NCBI RefSeq assembly: GCF_018326265.1
Contig: NZ_AP023360.1
Location: forward strand, 3,711,501-3,775,500
Direction of reading: 5' to 3'
DNA length: 64,000 nt
Source: Catellatospora sp. IY07-71
GTDB taxonomy: Bacteria > Actinomycetota > Actinomycetes > Mycobacteriales > Micromonosporaceae
Shown one piece after another: positions 58,619-64,000 of this stretch. Each line of letters begins with the position of its first letter. Position 1 is the stretch's first letter. A model generated the notes under the pieces. That model saw nothing but the letters and a program-made list of their open reading frames with translations, was not told the origin of the DNA and did no database searches. The translations under genes were made by a program, and so were the position numbers.

Positions 58619-60457
58619 GTGACCGGCGAGTGCGATGCCCCGGATCTGCCCGCGGGCGCCGACCTGCTCGCGCTCGTGCGCCGGTTCGAGCCGGTGCTGC
58701 GCTACACCGCCGGTGAGCTGTTCTTCCCGATGCCCGTCGAGCAGTACCTGGCCGGCGCGGCCCTGTGGTCGTCTCGCCGGGACAGCCGGGGCACCGCCAC
58801 GCTGCTCGTCGACCACGGCAGCCTCGACCCGGACAAGCTCGCCGAGCAGGCCCGCGCCAACCCGGACGCGCCCCTGTTCCTGCGCTACGCACCGGCCTCG
58901 TTGCAGCGCCGTGAGCTGCGGGAATGGCGGCGCCGCCCGGACCGGCCCACGTTCACCGGGGTATCCCGGCTGGCGGCCGTCGGCCTGCTCGGCCGGGTGA
59001 TCGACTCGCTGATGCGGCTGTCGCTGACCCTGCGCGGCCGGGTGCCGGGCGGCCTGACCGCGGCCGTGCAGCGCCAGTACGCCGCCGTCGCCGACCCGTA
59101 CGACGCCTACCACGCCCACGTCAGCACCGACGGCGGATACGTGGTGATCCAGTACTGGTTCCTGTACGCGATGAACGACTGGCGGACCAGCTTCGCCGGG
59201 GTCAACGACCACGAGTCCGACTGGGAGCAGCTCACCCTCTTCCTCGTGCCGTCCGGCCCGGAGCCGGAGCCGCACAGCGGCGACGGGTACACCGTGGCGT
59301 GGGTGGCGCTGTCGTCGCACGACGAGGTCGGCGCGGACCTGCGCCGCCGCCCCGACGACCCGGACCTGACCTGGTCGGGCGGCACGCACATCGTCGGCAA
59401 CGCCGGGGCGGGCTCGCACTCGGGGGCGTACCTGCCCGGTGACTACCTGGTCCGGGTGCAGCCGCCCGCGCTGGCCAAGCCGTTCGCCGTGGTCAACGCG
59501 ATCAGGTGGGCGCTGCTGCCGTGGACCCGCAACCAGCCGCAGGCGGGTCTGGGCATCCCGTACGTCGACTACCGCCGCGGTGACGGCGTGCAGATCGGGC
59601 CGGGCACGGGCCGCCCGTGGACCCCGATCCTGATCGACTCGGCGACGCCGTGGGTACGCGATTACCGGGGCCTGTGGGGGCTGGACACCGACGACCCGTT
59701 CGGCGGGGAGCGGGCCCCGGCCGGGCCGCGCTACGAGCGCAGCGGCGCGATCCGGGCGTCCTGGGCCGATCCGGTGGGCTGGGCGGGCCTGGACCGGGTG
59801 CCGCCGAGCGCGGTCGCGCCCCGTGCTCGCCGGGACCGGGTCGCCGAGCTGGACGAGATCGTCGCCGACCTCGACGGGCAGATCGCGACCGGGCAAGAGG
59901 AGCTGCGCCGGGCCGCGTCGGGGCTGGAGGTGCTGCCGTCGACGGTCACCGACTCGCGGCGTGGCGGCGACGGCGCGGCCGTGCAGGTGACCGAGCGGGA
60001 GCAGGCGCTGGCCGCGCTGCGGACCCGCCGCCGCGCCGCCGTCAACGAGCGCGACCAGCTGCGCGAGGTCGGCGCCCTGGTGCCCGAGCCGCCGCCGCAC
60101 GCCCACCTGCGGCACCGGGCGGTGCCCGACGTGACCACCCCGGCGGGGACACTGTTGCGCTTCTGGACCGGGGCGTCGCTGTCGATCCTGCTGATCCTGC
60201 TGGGCTTGGGGCTGCTGTTCGACGTGGGCGGCGGGCTGTGGGTGTTCGTCGCGGCGGTGCTGCTCGTGATGGGCGTGGAGGCGCTGCTGCGCGGGCGGCT
60301 GCTGCTGTTCCTGCTGAGCCTGGCCATCATCGGCGGCTCGGTGTACCTGATCTGGCTGCTCGCCACCAACCTGCGGATCGCCCTCGGCGTGCTCGCCCTG
60401 ACCGCCGCCGTAGCCATCGGCGTGGCCAACCTGCGCACCCTTCTCGAACGCCGTTGA
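58619..60457 (+). CDS. Vps62/DUF946-like protein with coiled coil and C-terminal membrane spans
   Basis: 612-residue protein. Residues 1-330 resemble the Vps62-related family: VIQYWFLYAMNDWRTSFAGVNDHESDWEQLTLFL, VALSSHDEVGADLRRR and GGTHIVGNAGAGSHSGAYLPGDYL. A coiled-coil-like helix follows (~420-505; RVAELDEIVADLDGQIATGQEELRRAA, EREQALAALRTRRRAAVNERDQLREV), then about four membrane spans (~535-605). Function unknown; the family's bacterial members are not characterised. GTG 58619 (or 58616) lies behind GGGAAG. The upstream frame is open but not family-like. Confidence 0.7.
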   Translation: MTGECDAPDLPAGADLLALVRRFEPVLRYTAGELFFPMPVEQYLAGAALWSSRRDSRGTATLLVDHGSLDPDKLAEQARANPDAPLFLRYAPASLQRRELREWRRRPDRPTFTGVSRLAAVGLLGRVIDSLMRLSLTLRGRVPGGLTAAVQRQYAAVADPYDAYHAHVSTDGGYVVIQYWFLYAMNDWRTSFAGVNDHESDWEQLTLFLVPSGPEPEPHSGDGYTVAWVALSSHDEVGADLRRRPDDPDLTWSGGTHIVGNAGAGSHSGAYLPGDYLVRVQPPALAKPFAVVNAIRWALLPWTRNQPQAGLGIPYVDYRRGDGVQIGPGTGRPWTPILIDSATPWVRDYRGLWGLDTDDPFGGERAPAGPRYERSGAIRASWADPVGWAGLDRVPPSAVAPRARRDRVAELDEIVADLDGQIATGQEELRRAASGLEVLPSTVTDSRRGGDGAAVQVTEREQALAALRTRRRAAVNERDQLREVGALVPEPPPHAHLRHRAVPDVTTPAGTLLRFWTGASLSILLILLGLGLLFDVGGGLWVFVAAVLLVMGVEALLRGRLLLFLLSLAIIGGSVYLIWLLATNLRIALGVLALTAAVAIGVANLRTLLERR

Positions 60458-60573
60458 TCACGAACCGGATGTGCCGTCCGCCGGCACGCTCCAGCCGCGC
60501 GAGCACGGCGGCGTGTACGCGAATGCGCACTTTCCATGGCCGGTGACCGGGACACGGCAGGCGCGCGAAGACC

Positions 60574-60605
60574 GTCGGCTCCCGGCCCGCAGGCCGGGAG
60601 CCGAC
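60574..60605. terminator. Bidirectional hairpin terminator
   Basis: GTCGGCTCCCGGCC (60574-60587), loop CGCA, GGCCGGGAGCCGAC (60592-60605): 14 perfect pairs between two convergent genes. Confidence 0.9.
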
Positions 60606-60628
60606 GATGTTCCGTCAGGTGGAGGGAT

Positions 60629-61243
60629 CTACCTGTTGAACGCGACCCACTCGGTCAGGCTGGCCTGAAAGATCGTCTTGCTCGTCTTGTGCTCCGGTTC
60701 ATGGAGGTTGAAGACGTTCCCCGCGGAGTCCTCCACGTAGGTGAAGTTGGGGGTCACTGCATGTAGCGAGTCGCCGGCGTCGACCGGCGCCTGGGTGAAC
60801 AGCACCAGCTTCATGCCGACCTGGTACTGCTCGGGCGCCGGGCCGAACTCGTACTCGGTCTTCTCGTTGCCGATCTGTCCGCCGATGGCACGAACGACGA
60901 TCTCCTGACCGGGAACGAAGCCCTTGCCCTTGGTGACCTTGTCGATCTTGACGACCACGGGAGTGTAGATGAACTTGATGGCGCCGCCGCTTTCGGTGGC
61001 GCGGTCGACCTTGCGGGGAGCCTCGTGCCGGATGACCTGCCCGGAGAAGATGAGGACGTTGCCCTTGTACTCGATGGCAGACTTCGGGTCACCCTTGAGC
61101 TCGTAGCCGGACACGGTGGTCACGACCACCTGGTCAGCGCTCTCGGCCGGTGGCGCCGCAGGCGGCTGCGCGCAGGCACCGAGGGCCGCGGCTACGCCGC
61201 CCACGACGAGGATTCCGACCATACGACGTGAGTATGACTTCAT
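60629..61243 (-). CDS. Predicted lipoprotein of unknown function
   Basis: 204-residue protein with a lipoprotein signal: MKSYSRRMVGILVVGGVAAALGAC, lipobox LGAC with Cys near residue 24. The mature part is rich in beta-strand (VLIFSGQVIRHEAPRKV, FIYTPVVVKIDKVTKGKGFVPGQEIVVRAIGG, GMKLVLFTQAPVD) and resembles no family I can name. GGAAGGAG lies 6 bases before ATG 61243. It follows a matrixin-like metalloprotease gene by 17 bases, so the two are probably one operon and act together outside the membrane. Codon use is slightly less G/C-biased than neighbours. Confidence 0.75.
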   Translation of the reverse strand: MKSYSRRMVGILVVGGVAAALGACAQPPAAPPAESADQVVVTTVSGYELKGDPKSAIEYKGNVLIFSGQVIRHEAPRKVDRATESGGAIKFIYTPVVVKIDKVTKGKGFVPGQEIVVRAIGGQIGNEKTEYEFGPAPEQYQVGMKLVLFTQAPVDAGDSLHAVTPNFTYVEDSAGNVFNLHEPEHKTSKTIFQASLTEWVAFNR

Positions 61244-61260
61244 TCTGAACTCCTTCCTCG

Positions 61261-61872
61261 TCAGTAGTGGGAGGCCATGCCGGCTTTGTCGTCGGCCGTC
61301 GTGTTCTGCTTCTTCGTCCAGTTTACGTACATGACCGATGCGATCTCGGCGCTGTCCGGCGCACCGCACGCGTCGGGATGGTGCAGCCCGTTCGCATGGC
61401 CGATCTCGTGCACCGCGATGGTGCGGACGTCGACCTGCCGGTTTGCCTGGCTCATCGTGCCGGAGGTGTTCCAGCTGAAGTTGGTGTTGAGATAGACCTC
61501 GGCGTGGGTGTGTGTGCCGCTGGTCGCCGGTCCGAGCGTGATTCCGGGAACGTCCGGAAGCCCGTACGACGGGAAGTAGACGCGGTCGACCACGAACTCC
61601 GGATTGGCCGTCCCGCTGTTCCAGATCGGTCCCCACAGCGCCAGCGAGGAGTTGGTGATGCCGTTCCATTGATGCATCGCGCCGCTGACGGCGGACTGCC
61701 AGCCTGCGGGGATGCTGCTTCGCACGTGCATCGTGTAGGTGGTGTACTGCCAGCGCGAGATCTTGCAGTAAGCCTGCGCCGGCTGGCCCGTCAACACTGC
61801 GGCGGCGGTCGCCGCCAGCATGGACATGGCGATTACCGCGGCTCGAATGCCGCGGCGAGTCCCCCGTGTCAA
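61261..61872 (-). CDS. Secreted matrixin-like zinc metalloprotease
   Basis: 203-residue secreted metzincin. Signal peptide to about residue 34 (GQPAQAYC). The zinc site HEIGHANGLHH gives the full HExxHxxGxxH set (His155, Glu156, His159, Gly162, His165), followed by a Met-turn SVMY (Met181). The short length, no pro-domain evident, is typical of small bacterial matrixin-type peptidases. TTG 61872 is preceded by GGGGAGGAAC. Upstream lies an AT-rich inverted repeat likely to be its operator. Codon bias is relaxed compared with neighbouring genes, hinting at acquisition from elsewhere. Confidence 0.85.
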   Translation of the reverse strand: MTRGTRRGIRAAVIAMSMLAATAAAVLTGQPAQAYCKISRWQYTTYTMHVRSSIPAGWQSAVSGAMHQWNGITNSSLALWGPIWNSGTANPEFVVDRVYFPSYGLPDVPGITLGPATSGTHTHAEVYLNTNFSWNTSGTMSQANRQVDVRTIAVHEIGHANGLHHPDACGAPDSAEIASVMYVNWTKKQNTTADDKAGMASHY

Positions 61873-61885
61873 ATTGTTCCTCCCC

Positions 61886-61911
61886 TATATTGAGGTTGGA
61901 CCATCAATATA
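61886..61911. promoter_or_regulatory. AT-rich operator-like inverted repeat
   Basis: TATATTGA (61886-61893) and TCAATATA (61904-61911) form an 8-bp perfect inverted repeat with a 10-base spacer, 14 bases upstream of the metalloprotease start. It also abuts AAGGAG of the small divergent ORF. AT-rich dyads stand out strongly in this genome. Confidence 0.6.
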
Positions 61912-61922
61912 AGGAGCGGTCA

Positions 61923-62117
61923 ATGCGAGATTCAAGTCTGAATTGGACGATTGGATCGTCGGTCCCGAAATATCCCGAGGTCAGGCCCGGGAAGGGAGAT
62001 GGCGAGAATTCGGGACGCCGCGGGCACTGCCGAGATCGCTTGTGCCGGTCCTGTGTGGCGGCCGGGCAGCCGAGCCGTGCGGGGGAGCGCGCCCGGGCTG
62101 AAGAATCGATGGACTGA
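61923..62117 (+). CDS. Possible small ORF, 64 residues
   Basis: ATG 61923 is preceded by an excellent AAGGAG at 6 bases. The product begins MRDSSLNWTIGSSVPKYPEV, is hydrophilic, and has a cysteine cluster (HCRDRLCRSC). Third-position GC is lower than in surrounding genes and no homology is recognised. It may be a genuine small gene divergent from the metalloprotease or a chance frame. The following 144 bases to the MFS stop contain nothing recognisable. Confidence 0.3.
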   Translation: MRDSSLNWTIGSSVPKYPEVRPGKGDGENSGRRGHCRDRLCRSCVAAGQPSRAGERARAEESMD

Positions 62118-62261
62118 GCCATTGCCGGATCGCCGCGCCGGTAGGGCGGCCCGTTCAGGTGCGGGTCTGCGCCAGCCGCAGTGCCGGCTTACGCGATGAG
62201 CGACCAGCCGCCCGGCTTCGCCACCTCTACAGAGTCCGTCGGCCGTTCCCGGTGGGGTGGT

Positions 62262-63674
62262 TCAGCGGCCGGCGGGGGCGGGTGTGCGGGGGAGGCGCCC
62301 CGCCGCGACGAGACCGCACACGGCCACCACGGCGAGGACGGCCATCGCGAGCGCGTACGAGCGCTCCGGGGTGACCGTGATGCCGGCGACGATGATGGTG
62401 CCCGCGATCGCGGTGCCCAGGGACGAGCCGAGGTTGGACACGCTGCGGGACAGGCCGGAGATCTCGCCCTGCTGGCTCTCGCCGAAGCTGGACTGCACCA
62501 CGTTGACCGACGGGGTCAGCATCAGGCCCAGCCCGAGGCCGATGAACAGCAGGCCGGGCGCGAACGCCCACACGTTCGGCGACCACGCGACCATCGCCAG
62601 CAGGAGCGCGACGCCGACCGCGGTGAGCACGAACCCGGCCTGGATCAGGGTGCGCTGCGGGCGGCGCTTGGCCAGGCGCTCGGCGGCCAGGGACGAGACG
62701 AGCAGGCCCACGGTCGCGGCGGTGAAGATGATGCCGGTCTCGATGGCGTCGTAGCCGCGTACCACCTGCAGGTAGGCGGCGACCGTGAACGAGGTGCCCA
62801 TCAGGATCAGCCACTGCGCGTTCTGGGTGACCAGGCCCAGGTTCGAGGTGCGGTTGCGGAACAGGGACGTGGACAGCAGCGGCTCCTGCCCGGCGCGCTC
62901 CTTGGCCCGCACCGAGCGGAAGAACAGCACCAGGAACAGCACACCGGCGGCGATCAGGGCCAGCATCAGCCAGCCGTTGTCGTCGGCGGCGAGGATGCCC
63001 GCGACGAGCAGGACCAGACCGGTCGCGGACAGCACGGCGCCGCGGGTGTCGAAGGGCCGGGTCGGGTCCGGCGGCAGCGGGTCGGGGACCCGGCGGCTGA
63101 GCACCACGATCGCCGCGATGACGGCGGCCTGGAACACGAACGCCCAGCGCCAGCTCGCCGCCGAGGTGATCAGGCCGCCGATGAGCGGGCCGGCCGCGGC
63201 GCCGACGCCGCCTGCCGCGCTGATCGCGCCGAACGCGCGGGCGCGCGCGGCCACGCCGGTGAACAGCAGCGTGGTGAGGATGTAGACGGGCGGGATGAGC
63301 AGCGCGGTGCCGACGCCCTCCAGGATCGAGTTGCCTAGGATGAGTACGCCCAGGCTGGGCGAGACCGCGCTGATCAGCGCGCCGACGCCGTACAGGATGA
63401 GCCCGGCGGTGAAGCAGCGCTTGCGGCCGTAGCGGTCGGTCAGCTTGCCGCCGGGGATCATCAGCGCCGCCATCACCAGCAGGAAGATCGTGATCGCGAC
63501 CTGCACGCCCTGCACGGTGGTGTTCAGGTCCTGGCTGATGTCGTTGATCATCACGTTCATGTTGGAGCCGGCGAAGCTGCAGATGAACTGGGCCAGCGCC
63601 AGCGGGACGAGTGCCCGGCGCAGCTCGGCGGGCGGTCGCCCCGTCACGTCCACGGCACCCGTCACGCTGGTCAC
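62262..63674 (-). CDS. MFS drug/solute exporter, DHA2 (14-TM) type
   Basis: 470-residue transporter with about 14 membrane spans. Signatures: NMNVMINDISQDLNTTVQGVQVAITIFLLVMAALMIPGGKLTDRYGRKR (motif A) near the N-terminus and GNSILEGVGTALLIPPVYILTTLLF; central AFGAISAAGGVGAAAGPLIGGLI (motif C, antiporter type). Substrate unknown; DHA2 proteins usually export drugs or metabolites by proton antiport. GTG 63674 overlaps the stop of the upstream glycosidase gene by four bases (GTGA), so the two genes are translationally coupled. The longer open frame upstream lies within that gene. Confidence 0.9.
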   Translation of the reverse strand: MTSVTGAVDVTGRPPAELRRALVPLALAQFICSFAGSNMNVMINDISQDLNTTVQGVQVAITIFLLVMAALMIPGGKLTDRYGRKRCFTAGLILYGVGALISAVSPSLGVLILGNSILEGVGTALLIPPVYILTTLLFTGVAARARAFGAISAAGGVGAAAGPLIGGLITSAASWRWAFVFQAAVIAAIVVLSRRVPDPLPPDPTRPFDTRGAVLSATGLVLLVAGILAADDNGWLMLALIAAGVLFLVLFFRSVRAKERAGQEPLLSTSLFRNRTSNLGLVTQNAQWLILMGTSFTVAAYLQVVRGYDAIETGIIFTAATVGLLVSSLAAERLAKRRPQRTLIQAGFVLTAVGVALLLAMVAWSPNVWAFAPGLLFIGLGLGLMLTPSVNVVQSSFGESQQGEISGLSRSVSNLGSSLGTAIAGTIIVAGITVTPERSYALAMAVLAVVAVCGLVAAGRLPRTPAPAGR

Positions 63675-64000
63675 AGCTTCGCGGTCAGCGACGGGCGCAG
63701 GCGGCTGACCGCCTCGACCCGCACCCGGCCCCGGCCGAACGCGTCCACCCGCCCCCACCGGCCGGGGATGCCGAGCAGCTCGATCCGGCCCATGCCGGCC
63801 GGCAGCGCCGCGTCGACGACCAGGCTGTCGCCCAGCGGCTGCAGGCCGAGCATGGTCCGCAGCAGCAGCAGCGGAGCGCCCGTGGACCACGCCTGCGGGC
63901 TGCACGCCGTCGGGTACTGCACCGGGTAGCGGGTCGCCTCGCGCGGGTAGCCGCCGAACGCCTCCGGCAGCCGGCCGTCGAAGTACTCGGCCGCGTCGAG
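63671..64000 (-). CDS. C-terminal part of amylo-alpha-1,6-glucosidase/debranching-type glycosidase (cut by window edge)
   Basis: Last ~109 codons of a gene entering from the right. The visible end reads YFDGRLPEAFGGYPREATRYPVQYPTACSPQAWSTGAPLLLLRTMLGLQP, the hallmark of the (alpha/alpha)6-barrel GDE_C C-terminus of glycogen-debranching-like enzymes, including mannosylglycerate-hydrolase-like relatives. It is coupled to the MFS gene by a GTGA overlap, suggesting that the exporter or importer handles a sugar-related compound. Exact specificity cannot be told from the fragment. Confidence 0.8.
   Translation of the reverse strand, partial: LDAAEYFDGRLPEAFGGYPREATRYPVQYPTACSPQAWSTGAPLLLLRTMLGLQPLGDSLVVDAALPAGMGRIELLGIPGRWGRVDAFGRGRVRVEAVSRLRPSLTAKL

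Larger units (their letters stand above)
61873..62261. other. Intergenic region between metalloprotease and MFS genes
   Basis: 389 bases. The first 60 are AT-rich and hold the inverted repeat and the candidate small ORF start. The remainder has normal GC and no hairpin strong enough to call a terminator for the MFS gene. Confidence 0.5.

Overview
The window looks like chromosomal DNA of a high-GC, soil-type actinomycete. Evidence: strongly G/C-ending codons, frequent GTG/TTG starts, GGAGG-type ribosome binding sites, secreted streptogrisin-like protease, ricin-type and family 2 carbohydrate-binding modules, and STAND/TPR and LuxR-type two-component genes. The gene content and several short palindromic intergenic repeats suggest the Micromonosporaceae; this is an inference and no genus is claimed. 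No rRNA, tRNA or CRISPR array was seen.

Layout. 1-5.3 kb: a sensor kinase cut by the left edge, a methyltransferase, a DUF72 gene coupled to exonuclease III, and an FAD monooxygenase. 5.3-7.8 kb: an orphan IS605-type tnpB with a probable omega-RNA at its 3' end, beside a frameshifted membrane gene. 8-18 kb: a MerR/NAD(P)-binding pair with a textbook MerR promoter, a secreted PETase/cutinase-like polyester hydrolase, LysR, an S1 protease, a GH-A arabinofuranosidase-like enzyme and a GGDEF-EAL protein. 18-23.5 kb: VOC protein, STAND ATPase, hydrolase, a palindromic repeat cluster and an aldo/keto reductase. 23.6-34.5 kb: a GH64 beta-1,3-glucanase, then a cluster encoding a kinase/solute-binding/vWA fusion, a vWA protein and a CHAT-protease/vWA fusion, then a LacI regulator divergent from a secreted ThuA-like/ricin protein. 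34.7-40.3 kb: an unknown membrane-anchored protein and a tight five-gene operon (S1C protease, MoxR ATPase, DUF58, two vWA membrane proteins). 40.4-42 kb: an intact IS4-family element with target duplication, inserted inside a palindromic repeat. 42-48.6 kb: an ABC exporter divergent from a two-component system, then hsp20-merR. 48.6-64 kb: SDR/TetR divergent pair, GH3 glycosidase, CASTOR/POLLUX-like channel protein, a 1,152-residue secreted multidomain protein, a Vps62-like protein, a lipoprotein/metalloprotease pair, an MFS exporter and the end of a debranching-type glycosidase.

Themes. (1) Secreted polymer degradation: polyester hydrolase, protease, arabinofuranosidase, GH64, GH3, ThuA-like and DUF1080 proteins. 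Several of these genes carry palindromes centred on AGCGCT (upstream of GH64, GH3 and the LacI/ThuA pair), which suggests shared LacI-family sugar control. (2) An unusual density of vWA proteins between 25.5 and 38.4 kb, with a CHAT protease, a kinase, a MoxR ATPase and an S1C protease. The 25.5-31.6 kb cluster is the best candidate for an undescribed signalling or conflict system. (3) At least three families of palindromic intergenic repeats, one of which captured the IS4 element.
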